Positions 54,746 to 64,000 of a stretch of 64,000 bases of DNA are shown piece after piece. The position numbers and the translations under genes were made by a program. The notes beneath the pieces were generated by a model. That model saw only the letters and a list, made by a program, of their open reading frames with translations. It did no database searches and was not told the DNA's origin. Numbering within the stretch: the first letter of the stretch is position 1; each line of letters opens with the position of its first letter. The stretch comes from Oreohelix idahoensis. Lineage: Eukaryota; Mollusca; Gastropoda; Stylommatophora; Oreohelicidae. Location of the stretch: assembly GCA_024509875.1 (NCBI GenBank), contig JAMPIV010019840.1, positions 372,001 through 436,000 of the forward strand. The letters are read 5' to 3'.

Positions 54746-55960
54746 CATATGCCCATTTTTTTCTTCTTTTTAACTACATATCGATCATTAGTTCCTGCAA
54801 ATTGATCAATTATTTTACCAAAATGAATGTTCTCAAGATTTTCTCTTTCAATACTAAGAAGTTCCAGATTACTCAGATGTTCCTGTCCCATAGATACTCA
54901 TAAATACAAAAGAATTAGCTTTAGTGTACTAAACAAATGCTCACAACTGGCTACTGAAGTAGAAATCATTACAGAATATGCAGTTCTATGTGTAACTTTT
55001 GGAATACATAATTTCCATAAGACACAACAAACTAAAGTAAACTCACAGCAGTTGTTGGAACAAAGTCAGTTCGGGACTGCAGTAGCATCCTACAATTGCT
55101 TATCTTAGAAAGCAGGATCTTGCCATCAGTGTCTGTGACATAAAAGCTTGCCAGGTCAGTGCACTTCTGACAGATCTCTTAAGCATTATCTGTCTTGATA
55201 AAAGTCTCAGTGTTGAGAATGAATTCAAATTCCATGTTTATATGCTTCAGTTGACTGAAAGGTATTGACATTTCCTGCTGAAGTCTGTCTAGAATGCATC
55301 TTATCACTCGCGCAATCTTATCTTCTGCTGGAAGTTTTTTGATAGTTCAATGGGCATCACACATCGACCTTCAGCTTTGATCTGTTGCACCTCTTTGCAC
55401 ACCACAGTGTCCTTTATCTTGGAACTTTGTGGTGCTCAAAAGGTCATTGCTTATCACATCATTATGTGTAAGAATTATTATGACGTGAGATTATCGTGCT
55501 TATTCATTGTCAATGGTGAATTGTGTGGATCCTCAGAGTGAAAAGTAGAAGATGTCTAATAAATATTGTGCTGCCCTATATTTTGCATTGGTCTTTGCAT
55601 TCAAAACTACTTCTTTGCAAACAATGTAACTCATTTTGTTAAGTTCTCTCTTAAGAGACTTCAAACCTTTGATGTTCCATGATGGATCTTGTAATTGTTT
55701 TGGCACGTGGTCAGTTTTTCCAAGAATTTGATACAGAAAAATAAAAAACAAAGCATTAAAATGAAATTAAAAACATTTTGATGGGGCTTCTCAAGTAGAT
55801 CTTTCAGTTCATCAAATCTTTCATACGTGACTTTAACAGCTTCTGCTCTTGAACTCCAAATGGAGTTTCTTTCATGCAACATGGGCTTTGGGGAAAAATA
55901 TATGTAGCGTATAGGTTTTCTGTCTTGAGAGGATGTGCAGCTGCTCACTAACACTAGTTG
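54746..55960 (-). pseudogene. hAT transposase remnant (ZMYM1-like)
   Basis: Minus strand, high to low: 'MLHERNSIWSSRAEAVKV', 'YERFDELKDLLEKPH', 'GLKSLKRELNKMSYIVCKE', then broken sequence and the C-terminal hAT dimerisation region ('SVASCEHLFSTLKLI', 'SMGQEHLSNLELLSIERE', 'IHFGKIIDQFAG'). The layout follows animal ZMYM1-like hAT proteins ('W-S-x-R-A-x-A', 'V-A-S-C-E-R-x-F-S', 'L-L-S-I-E'). Many stops and frameshifts make it inactive. The 316-bp insertion lies next to its 3' end. Confidence 0.68.
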
Positions 55961-56495
55961 TGATTATATAGCTGAAGAATAGGAATACTTTGGATTTGAA
56001 GTCAAAAATGACATTGAGAGAATCTGCTGAGAAAGAAAAGAAACAAATTATGTTAGTTGGACACATGCGTTCTCAGAGAAACAACCTGACTTTTTGGCAT
56101 CTCCCTCCTTCTGTGCCGGGGTGACCACCCACCCCTGCCCTCTCTGTTCTATACACTGGTGTGGGGATTTGATCTGTATGTCTTGGATTAAAATCTGAAC
56201 AGAAAACATGAATTTGCAAGATCATGTGAATTATGTAGACCATTAAATCTAAAACTACAGATACTATATATCTTAATTATAACTTATTAGAGATTGAACT
56301 GGATTTCTTTTTTTTAATTAACTGAACAGAAATGCTGCATGCTGAGCCCTCCTTGCTATATTTTTTGTTGTTCATTTTTTCAACTGATATTTGTTTGGTT
56401 ATTTCAATCAGTTCCACATTAGCAATCATATCATACCACAATGAACTTTATTTTTTTCTGCAATCAGAAATAAAATCATTTCTTCTTCTTCGTAC
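55961..56495. other. No recognisable feature
   Basis: Short frames only. A patch near 56100-56150 is C-rich. Nothing is supported. Confidence 0.4.
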
Positions 56496-56499
56496 ACAC

Positions 56500-57040
56500 T
56501 CAGACATCCACTTGAATGTTCTCAAAGTAAGTAGTAATCAGTTTGAGGCTATTTGAATCCCTGTAAAGCTTTTCCACAAAAGGAGCTGGTGTTGGCCATA
56601 CACGCTTTCTCTGTACCACATATAAGGGGCAACTTTGAAGCAGATGTTCAGCAGTCATTTTATCAGTGCCACAGTTACACTGATTGGTAGTTCCTGTCTT
56701 TAGCTTGTTGAATAGATGGTATCTCAATCTGTTGGGGCCAGTGTTGAATAGATGGTATCTCAATCTGTTGTGGCCAGTGTTGAATAGATGGTATCTCAAT
56801 CTGTTGTGGCCAGTGTTGAATAGATGGTATCTCAATCTGTTGTGGCCAGTGTTGAATAGATGGTATCTCAATCTGTTGTGGCCAGTGTTGAATAGATGGT
56901 ATCTCAGTCTGTTGTGACCAGTGTTGAATAGATGGTATCTCAATCTGTTGTGGCCAGTGTTGAATAGATGGTATCTCAATCTGTTGTGGCCAGTGTTGAA
57001 TAGATGGTATCTCAGTCTGTTGTGACCAGTTCAGAGTCTA
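56500..57040 (-). pseudogene. LINE family C 3' end with expanded coding repeat
   Basis: The minus-strand end reads 'KLKTGTTNQCNCGTDKMTAE', 'HLLQSCPLYVVQRKRVW' and 'LITTYFENIQVDV', the Cys-His terminal motif and tail of an RNase H-type LINE (compare 18880-19106). Immediately 5' of it, the conserved 'RTGHNRLRYHLFNKL' region is amplified as 12-residue units 'NRLRYHLFNTGH', all in one open frame (56500-56979). Nothing upstream of the array resembles the LINE. Confidence 0.8.
56707..57030 (-). repeat. 36-bp minisatellite, 9 units, derived from LINE C coding sequence
   Basis: Exactly nine 36-bp units from 56707 to 57030, each starting 'gttgaatagatggtatctca' on the plus strand. Only three positions vary. 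Two units (56887 and 56995) share the 'cagtctgttgtgacc' variant. Confidence 0.95.
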
Positions 57041-57404
57041 CTTGTTCTCTTCTGTTGAGCTGGTAGTAAGCATTTAAAAAGTTTATATCTTCTTACATGT
57101 GTGTTTGTGCTTATTTTTTGAGGGGGGGGGGGGGTAATTTTTCATGTTTCAGAGACATATTATAGAACTGCTTTTGGCATTTGCATTGAAAATTCTTGTT
57201 TTTGTTTTTTGATAGGGTTTCTTTGGTTTGGGATAGAAGGCCAAGGTCACTGACAATCATTGAGCTGTATTATCAGTTTATATTGAATTTCATTTCTGTT
57301 GGTTAATATTGTTGTTTTCATAATCTGATCTATAAAATGATAAAATGAGATCACAGTTGTCTTATTCAGATTCTAGAATAAAGGGTTCTTGACATTGTCT
57401 CTCT

Positions 57405-57860
57405 TGAGGAATTCTACATGTCATGTCCTCTTATATTTGACATATATTTTTAATGACCTAAGGAGTTGACTGTCAACAAATTCTACATGTCATGTCCTCT
57501 TATATTTGACATACATTTTCAATGAACTAATGATGTCACTGTCAACAAAAGCTACATGTCATGTCCTCTTATATTTGACATACATTTTGAATGAACTAAT
57601 GATGTCACTGTCAACAAAAGCTACATGTCATGTCCTCTTATATTTGACATATATTTTTAATGACCTAAGGAGTTGACTGTCAACAAATTCTACATGTCAT
57701 GTCCTCTTATATTTGACATACATTTTCAATGAACTAATGATGTCACTGTCAGCAAAAGCTACATGTCATGTCCTCTTATATTTGACATACATTTTGAATG
57801 AACTAATGATGTGACTCAACAAATTCTACATGTCATGTCCTCTTATATGTCAAGTCTTTC
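57405..57860 (+). repeat. 69-bp tandem repeat, 7 units
   Basis: 'ctacatgtcatgtcctctta' starts at 57414, 57483, 57552, 57621, 57690, 57759 and 57826. Two unit types differ in 'acctaaggagttgactg' against 'aactaatgatgtcactg'. Confidence 0.92.
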
Positions 57861-57980
57861 CTTGTCTTGTGTCATCAGCTCTAGTTCTTTCTATGTCTTC
57901 TTCATGTCTGTCTCCAGTTCTCTTCTCCATGTGTGTCCTTGACCTTCCTCTAGACTTCTAGGAATGCTGTCAACAGGTTT

Positions 57981-58295
57981 TCTCAGTGTGTTTCCTGTCA
58001 GTCTCCAGCATCTTCTCATCTCTGGTTCCACAAATGCTTGTCTGGTAGTTATCATCAGTTCTCAGTGTGTTTCCTGTCAGTCTCCAGCATCTTCTCATCT
58101 CTGGTTCCACTGATGCTTGTCTGGTAGTTGTCATCAGTTCTCAGTGTGTTTCCTGTCATCTCCAGCATCTTCTCATCTCTGGTTCCATAATGCTTGTCTA
58201 GTAGTTGTCATCAGTTCTCAGTGTGTTTCCTGTCAGTCTCCAGCATCTTCTCATCTCTGGTTCCACTGATGCTTGTCTGGTAGATGTCATCAGTT
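57981..58295 (-). repeat. 79-bp tandem repeat, 4 units, LINE D-derived
   Basis: Starts at 57981, 58060, 58139 and 58216 (third unit 77 bp). Each unit resembles 62975-63058 of LINE D ('ttcttctcatctcttgttcc' region, encoding the 'IGHTLRK'-type segment). The period is not a multiple of three. Confidence 0.85.
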
Positions 58296-58396
58296 CCACA
58301 TGAGTGATCTTGTCATAGCACTTCAATCCTTCTATTCTATGTCGGCATCCATTTTAAGAAAGATTGTAACTTCTTTGATTGTTGTTGTTCTCCGTG

Positions 58397-58528
58397 TTTT
58401 AAGTCATACAATAGGACTGACTTGATGTGTTTCAAGTCATACAATAGGACTGACTTGATGTGTTTCAAGTCATACAATAGGACTGACTTGACGTGTTTCA
58501 AGTCATACAATAGGACTGACGTGACAGT
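58397..58528 (-). repeat. 33-bp tandem repeat, 4 units, LINE D-derived
   Basis: 'caagtcatacaataggactg' repeats every 33 bp. On the minus strand each unit encodes 'SVLLYDLKHVK' or a near variant, a copy of the LINE motif 'SVLLCGSETWR' (63150-63190). Copy 2 (61286-61385) has three units. Confidence 0.88.
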
Positions 58529-58894
58529 AAAAGGTTCTTATTTTTGTAATGGATTTTCTTTTTTTTCTGTATGTATGAATGATTCTACATCTTGTGCTGT
58601 TTCTTTAGGAGCAATATTTTTATCATTTCCAGAATTTATTCTTATATTTTTTTTCTCCCTGTGTATTTTTACACCAACTTGTTGTCACTTCTTATTAGGT
58701 ATTTTCATTCTGTCATATATGTGATTACAGTTTTTGGACAGGAGACCCAGTTCATCTGTAAAATCTAGATAATGAAGCTGTTTAATCAGAGTTTAATAGG
58801 TTTCTATTTGTTGAAGTTGATGTTTTCACAACCCAATCTGTGGCGTATATTATTGAAATGGTAACAACAGGCATCCATGTTGCACCTGAGTTCT

Positions 58895-59100
58895 TTAGTT
58901 TTCATTTGTGAAAAATGTTAAGTCTTCATGTGTTTTCTTCATTAAGTTAATAATCTTCAATGGGATTCCATATTGCCTCATCATTTTCCAAAGTGGTTCT
59001 CTGTCTACACTGTCAAATACCTTTTCATAGTCCAAAAATCTAATGTAAAGAGTTACTTTCCATTTCAGACTTTGTTCCACTTTTATTCTCAATGTGACAT
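58895..59100 (-). pseudogene. LINE D reverse transcriptase fragment (duplication copy 1)
   Basis: 'TLYIRFLDYEKVFDSVDREP' and 'LWKMMRQYGIPLKIINLMKK' correspond to the RT block with the first catalytic Asp. The FADD box is not present here. The duplicate is at 61756-61961, with one change (FDSVD to FGSVD). Confidence 0.85.
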
Positions 59101-59397
59101 TCTGATCTGTATAAATACATAAACCAATAAAATGGTATTGTATCAGTTCTACAAATTAATGGTTCACAGGAAACAGGAACTGCTTTGTCTAGAACCTGTT
59201 TGTTCTCTACCCATAGACTTCAATCAAGTTCTTGAGGATGAACCTGTTAAATATTTGTCCTGGAACTAATAGTAAGATTATTCACATTTAATAGATGCAC
59301 TTGTAAATCTTTTGTAAATCTCCCTTCTAATGCAGTTTGACCAAAGATCCTTTTTTTCCATTCTGATGGTATTTATTCTCTCTCACAGACAGTTCCA

Positions 59398-59640
59398 CAA
59401 AACAAACTCAACGCAGCAGACTGTATCCACGAAATCCCCCTGACTTCCAGCCAGCAATCGAGGAGCTACAAGTCAACTGTGAAAAACCAAATAAGGAAGA
59501 AATAAAGAAAGACATAGCGCTTCTAACAGAAGGAAAAGAAGCTGGTTCTGATGACATTCCAGTAGAGGCTATCAAAGCAGAAATGGACACTTCTGCACAG
59601 ATATTATACACATTACTGGGTAAATATTTTGTGGTTACAA
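59398..59640 (+). pseudogene. LINE D pre-RT fragment in inverted orientation (duplication copy 1)
   Basis: Plus strand, open for about 80 codons: 'PDFQPAIEELQVNCEKPNKE', 'EIKKDIALLTEGKEAGSDDI' and 'PVEAIKAEMDTSAQILYTL'. This region lies just before the RT fragment at 58895-59100 in a normal LINE but is on the opposite strand. The duplicate is at 62259-62501. Confidence 0.82.
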
Positions 59641-59899
59641 ATTGTCTACAGCAAGTGATAACTGGTCCCAAGCCCAACCCTCCTAGTCAGCTCTTATGCC
59701 ATGCCTGGAAAATAAGAGTGTTAGTAGTCCCTTAGTAACCCACTAGTGTGATAAGTAATAGCTTATGGCACATGAAATATTTTTATAGAAGTCTGTCAGT
59801 TTAACTTACTTTGGTAAATCTAAGTTTTTATCAAGAACTGGCTGTAAGTACCCGACATTGATCGGATTTTGCTAGTAACTGTTAAAGAAACTTTCACAT

Positions 59900-60223
59900 T
59901 CACAACCCTCCACTCCCAAAAGAGCACAGGCCTTCAACAAACACATGCCAAGTCCTCCTTTCATGTGCCATCATCTCAAGTTCTCTCCACATTCTTCTCA
60001 TCACTCTCACCTCTGTCTCCAGCTCTCCTCCATGTGCCCCCTGGTCCACCTCAGCCTCTCTTGCCCTGGGGGTTCCAGAACAAGGACTTCCTTGTAATGC
60101 TATCAACAGGTTTCCTCAGTGTGTGTCCAATCCATCGCCATTGTCTTCTTCTCATCTCTTGTTCCACTGGCACCTGTCTAGTTCTTGTCCTCAGTTCCTA
60201 AGTAATAACCTTGTCATACCATT
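59900..60223 (-). pseudogene. LINE D ORF2 C-terminus (duplication copy 1)
   Basis: Minus strand: a '[14 protein letters not shown]'-type segment near 60140, then '[13 protein letters not shown]' and 'RTWHVFVEGLCSFGSGG' in shifted frames, the end of a LINE ORF2. In copy 2 (62761-63083) this is continuous with RT sequence up to 63720. Confidence 0.75.
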
Positions 60224-60505
60224 AATTTTTCATGTTTCAGAGACATATTATAGAACTGCTTTGGCATTTTCATTGAAAATTCTTGTTTTTGTTTTTTGAT
60301 AGGGTTTCTTTGGTTTAGGATAGAAGGCCAAGGTCACTGACAATCATTGAGCTGTATTATCAGTTTATATTGAATTTCATTTCTGTTGGTTAATATTGTT
60401 GTTTTCATAATCTGATCTATAAAATGTAAGAAGAGAAATGATAAAATGAGATCACAGTTGTCTTATTCAGACTCTAGAATAAAGGGTTCTTGACATTGTC
60501 TCTCT

Positions 60506-60754
60506 TGAGGAATTCTACATGTCATGTCCTCTTATATTTGACATATATTTTTAATGACCTAAGGAGTTGACTGTCAACAAATTCTACATGTCATGTCCTC
60601 TTATATTTGACATACATTTTCAATGAACTAATGATGTCACTGTCAACAAAAGCTACATGTCATGTCCTCTTATATTTGACATACATTTTGAATGAACTAA
60701 TGATGTGACTCAACAAATTCTACATGTCATGTCCTCTTATATGTCAAGTCTTTC
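60506..60754 (+). repeat. 69-bp tandem repeat in duplication copy 2, 4 units
   Basis: Unit starts are 60515, 60584, 60653 and 60720. Four units against seven in copy 1. Confidence 0.92.
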
Positions 60755-60870
60755 CTTGTCTTGTGTCATCAGCTCTAGTTCTTTCTATGTCTTCTTCATG
60801 TCTGTCTCCAGTTCTCTTCTCTATGTGTGTCCTTGACCTTCCTCTAGACTTCTAGGAATGCTGTCAACAG

Positions 60871-61180
60871 GTTTTCTCAGTGTTTCCTGTCAGTCTCCAG
60901 CATCTTCTCATCTCTGGTTCCACAAATGCTTGTCTGGTAGTTATCATCAGTTCTCAGTGTGTTTCCTGTCAGTCTCCAGCATCTTCTCATCTCTGGTTCC
61001 ACTGATGCTTGTCTGGTAGTTGTCATCAGTTCTCAGTGTGTTTCCTGTCATCTCCAGCATCTTCTCATCTCTGGTTCCATAATGCTTGTCTAGTAGTTGT
61101 CATCAGTTCTCAGTGTGTTTCCTGTCAGTCTCCAGCATCTTCTCATCTCTGGTTCCACTGATGCTTGTCTGGTAGATGTC
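60871..61180 (-). repeat. 79-bp tandem repeat in duplication copy 2
   Basis: Same four units as 57981-58295. The first unit is 2 bp shorter ('tctcagtgtttcctg'). Confidence 0.85.
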
Positions 61181-61755
61181 ATCAGTTCCACATGAGTGAT
61201 CTTGTCATAGCACTTCAATCCTTCTATTCTATGTCGGCATCCATTTTAAGAAAGATTGTAACTTCTTTGATTGTTGTTGTTCTCCGTGTTTCAAGTCATA
61301 CAATAGGACTGACTTGATGTGTTTCAAGTCATACAACAGGACTGACTTGACGTGTTTCAAGTCATACAATAGGACTGACGTGACAGTAAAAGGTTCTTAT
61401 TTTTGTAATGGATTTACTTTTTTTTCTGTATGTATGAATGATTCTACATCTTGTTGTGCTGTTTCTTTAGGAGCAATATTTTTATCATTTCCTGAATTTA
61501 TTCTTATATTTTTTTCTCCCTGTGTATTTTTACACCAACTTGTTGTCACTTCTTATTAGGTATTTTCATTCTGTCATATATGTGATTACAGTTTTTGGAC
61601 AGGAGACCCAGTTCATCTGTAAAATCTAGATAATGAAGCTGTTTAATCAGAGTTTAATAGGTTTCTATTTGTTGAAGTTGATGTTTTCACAACCCAATCT
61701 GTGGCGTATATTATTGAAATGGTAACAACAGGCATCCATGTTGCACCTGAGTTCT

Positions 61756-61961
61756 TTAGTTTTCATTTGTGAAAAATGTTAAGTCTTCATGTGTTTTCTT
61801 CATTAAGTTAATAATCTTCAATGGGATTCCATATTGCCTCATCATTTTCCAAAGTGGTTCTCTGTCTACACTGCCAAATACCTTTTCATAGTCCAAAAAT
61901 CTAATGTAAAGAGTTACTTTCCATTTCAGACTTTGTTCCACTTTTATTCTCAATGTGACAT
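61756..61961 (-). pseudogene. LINE D reverse transcriptase fragment (duplication copy 2)
   Basis: Duplicate of 58895-59100, with 'KVFGSVDREP' in place of 'KVFDSVDREP', which removes a conserved catalytic Asp. Confidence 0.85.
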
Positions 61962-62258
61962 TCTGATCTGTATAAATACATAAACCAATAAAATGGTATT
62001 GTATCAGTTCTACAAATTAATGGTTCACAGGAAACAGGAACTGCTTTGTCTAGAACCTGTTTGTTCTCTACCCATAGACTTCAATCAAGTTCTTGAGGAT
62101 GAACCTGTTAAATATTTGTCCTGGAACTAATAGTAAGATTATTCACATTTAATAGATGCACTTGTAAATCTTTTGTAAATCTCCCTTCTAATGCAGTTTG
62201 ACCAAAGATCCTTTTTTTCCATTCTGATGGTATTTATTCTCTCTCACAGACAGTTCCA

Positions 62259-62501
62259 CAAAACAAACTCAACGCAGCAGACTGTATCCACGAAATCCCC
62301 CTGACTTCCAGCCAGCAATCGAGGAGCTACAAGTCAACTGTGAAAAACCAAATAAGGAAGAAATAAAGAAAGACATAACGCTTCTAACAGAAGGAAAAGA
62401 AGCTGGTTCTGATGACATTCCAGTAGAGGCTATCAAAGCAGAAATGGACACTTCTGCACAGATGTTATACACATTACTGGGTAAATATTTTGTGGTTACA
62501 A
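62259..62501 (+). pseudogene. LINE D pre-RT fragment, inverted (duplication copy 2)
   Basis: Duplicate of 59398-59640. It differs at a few positions ('DITLLTEG', 'AQMLYTL'). Confidence 0.82.
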
Positions 62502-62760
62502 ATTGTCTACAGCAAGTGATAACTGGTCCCAAGCCCAACCCTCCTAGTCAGCTCTTATGCCATGCCTGGAAAATAAGAGTGTTAGTAGTCCCTTAGTAAC
62601 CCACTAGTGTGATAAGTAATAGCTTATGGCACATGAAATATTTTTATAGAAGTCTGTCAGTTTAACTTACTTTGGTAAATCTAAGTTTTTATCAAGAACT
62701 GGCTGTAAGTACCCGACATTGATCGGATTTTGCTAGTAACTGTTAAAGAAACTTTCACAT

Positions 62761-63720
62761 TCACAACCCTCCACTCCCAAAAGAGCACAGGCCTTCAACA
62801 AACACATGCCAAGTCCTCCTTTCATGTGCCATCATCTCAAGTTCTCTCCACATTCTTCTCATCACTCTCACCTCTGTCTCCAGCTCTCCTCCATGTGCCC
62901 CCTGGTCCACCTCAGCCTCTCTTGCCCTGGGGGTTCCAGAACAAGGACTTCCTTGTAATGCTATCAGCAGGTTTCCTCAGTGTGTGTCCAATCCATCGCC
63001 ATTGTCTTCTTCTCATCTCTTGTTCCACTGGCACCTGTCTAGTTCTTGTCCTCAGTTGCTAAGTAATAACCTTGTCATACCATTTTAATCCTTCTATTCT
63101 ACGCAAGCACCCATTTATGAAAGTCTGTAGCTTTTTGGTTGTTGTCTTTGTTGTTCTCCATGTCTCAGAGCCACACAATAGGACTGATCTCACATTTGAG
63201 CTTAAGACTCCTATTTTTGCGTTGGATCTGACCTCTCTGCCTTTTGCACCCTTATTTTGATATCGCTGTTCATCCCTCCAACCCTGTCTATACCACTGCC
63301 AAGACATGTGTACGACTCCACATCCTGTACTGGTGTTTCCCCAAGCCCAACCCTGTTATCACCACCTGCATCTATTCTCACTATTTTTGTTCGTTCCCTA
63401 TGTACCTTTAGACCCAACTGCTGTGACCTCTCATCCGTTCTGCATCAGATTACGGTTATGGGATAGAAGAGCCAAGTCATCAGCAAAATCCAGATCATCC
63501 AACTGCTTAGTTAGAGTCCACTAGATTCCATTTCTGTTGTGTGTTGTTGATGATCTAATAACCCAGTCTATTGCCATCAAGAAAAGAAATGGAGACAAGA
63601 GGCATCCCTGTCGCACTCCTGTTCTTATCCCAAATGGTTCTGTAAGCTGTCCTTCACAAATACTCTGCATGTCATGTCTCCATATGTCTTCCTTATTAAA
63701 CCAATGTCGTATATTTTCGA
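62761..63720 (-). pseudogene. LINE D ORF2, RT core to C-terminus
   Basis: Minus strand, high to low: 'GCLLSPFLFLMAIDWVIRSS' near 63580, 'LDDLDFADDLALLSHNR' (catalytic FADD, about 63480), 'GLKVHRERTKIVRIDAGGD', 'VQDVESYTCLGSGIDRVGG', 'NSNVRSVLLCGSETWR'-like sequence, 'KTTTKKLQTFINGCLRR', and the 'WIGHTLRK'-type end. Frames shift several times. This is the most complete LINE D segment in the window and the source of the minisatellite motifs to its left. Confidence 0.82.
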
Positions 63721-64000
63721 TAGGGTAATTAAGATCACTTTTGGTCCCTCCTGAATAGGACTGAATAGGACTAGAACAGGTGAAGGCTCAGTGGGAGATA
63801 AGGTAAAGAAATAGAATTTCACAAGTGAAATGGTAAAAGGTAAAATCTGTCCCTGGATTTGATAATCAAACCAGCCTATCGATTATGACAGAGTTTGGAT
63901 CAGACAGTTTGCTATAAGTATATACTGAAGCACATTAAAAACGCACCACCTGTATAATCCAGGAACAGAACTTGAAATGTAAATATAAGTGTTTACAAGT
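63721..64000. other. No recognisable feature
   Basis: Contains a short duplicated 'gaataggact' motif near 63753. No gene was recognised. Confidence 0.4.

Larger units (their letters stand above)
57136..60223. repeat. Large tandem duplication, copy 1 (3.09 kb)
   Basis: From 'aatttttcatgtttcag' to 'cttgtcataccatt'; the same sequence restarts at 60224. It carries LINE D pieces and three minisatellites (69, 79 and 33 bp). It is 228 bp longer than copy 2, mainly because it has three more 69-bp units and one more 33-bp unit. Confidence 0.92.
60224..63083. repeat. Large tandem duplication, copy 2 (2.86 kb)
   Basis: Near-identical to 57136-60223 outside array-length differences. Its right end 'cttgtcataccatt' continues into intact LINE D sequence (63084 on), so the LINE was present first and one duplication breakpoint lies inside it. 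Confidence 0.92.

Noticed and set aside
56684..56917. Plus-strand repeat protein 'NRWYLNLLWPVL'
   Set aside because: It is the antisense of the 36-bp LINE C array; the minus-strand reading ends in a recognisable LINE C-terminus.
58422..58724. Plus-strand repeat frame 'CFKSYNRTDL'
   Set aside because: Antisense of the 33-bp LINE D-derived array.
59869..60201. Plus-strand 110-codon frame repeated at 62730-63062
   Set aside because: Antisense of the LINE D C-terminus within the tandem duplication.

Overview
This is a metazoan genomic window, most likely from a marine invertebrate. Evidence: spliced-gene signals, a C2H2 zinc-finger exon with about 28 fingers, TTAGGG-type telomere-like motifs, and animal repeat families (endonuclease-type LINEs, Penelope-like, Ty3/gypsy, hAT and Mutator-like elements). 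I cannot place it in a phylum. There are no bacterial operons, rRNA genes or CRISPR arrays, and I recognised no tRNA gene. Nearly all of the window is transposable-element sequence at different stages of decay. The only convincing host-type coding sequences are the zinc-finger exon (1633-4475) and two small candidate exons near 53.4-53.9 kb.

Layout. 1-7.6 kb: the zinc-finger exon lies between two inverted copies of a composite repeat (Y plus X) and ends inside a LINE fragment. 7.2-10.7 kb: a fold-back element with long terminal inverted repeats enclosing a 0.8-kb tandem duplication. 10.85-12.14 kb: a 50-bp minisatellite in perfect register. 13.4-19.4 kb: a LINE (family A) split by a 4.07-kb RNase H-bearing LINE (family C) with a 12-bp target duplication. 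20.0-21.5 kb: an internally deleted ZBED5-like hAT element. 22.2-24.7 kb: a decayed Mag-like Ty3/gypsy gag-pol with a LINE B insertion. 27.4-30.2 kb: a deleted copy of a second Ty3/gypsy family.

33.9-47.3 kb is a nested complex. A Penelope-like element (RT plus GIY-YIG) is interrupted inside its RT gene by a 10.2-kb LTR retrotransposon (34216-44439, minus strand). That element has 2.4-2.5-kb LTRs and the order gag-protease-integrase-RT-RNase H, meaning integrase comes before RT, as in Gmr1-type elements and unlike ordinary Ty3/gypsy. The Penelope 3' region carries a LINE A insertion and then a hammerhead-ribozyme-like core (46953-46979).

47.3-64 kb: LINE B containing a LINE A insertion; a 182-bp palindrome with a telomere-like centre; a broken Mutator-like transposase with a duplicated 3' end; a ZMYM1-like hAT remnant with a 316-bp insertion carrying a 15-bp target duplication; a LINE C 3' end expanded into an in-frame 36-bp minisatellite; and a roughly 3-kb tandem duplication (57136-63083) built from LINE D. 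In that duplication pieces of the LINE coding sequence have themselves become minisatellites, with copy numbers that differ between the two halves.

LINE families A-D are labels used only here. A: the 'craniofacial development protein 2-like' RTE-type group, with a GAA-rich tail. B: related, with a GAT/ATG-rich tail. C: I-group-like, with RNase H. D: a further RTE-like family. Integration order can be read from target duplications: LINE C into LINE A; LINE A into LINE B; LINE B into Mag-like gypsy; the LTR element into Penelope; LINE A into the Penelope 3' region.
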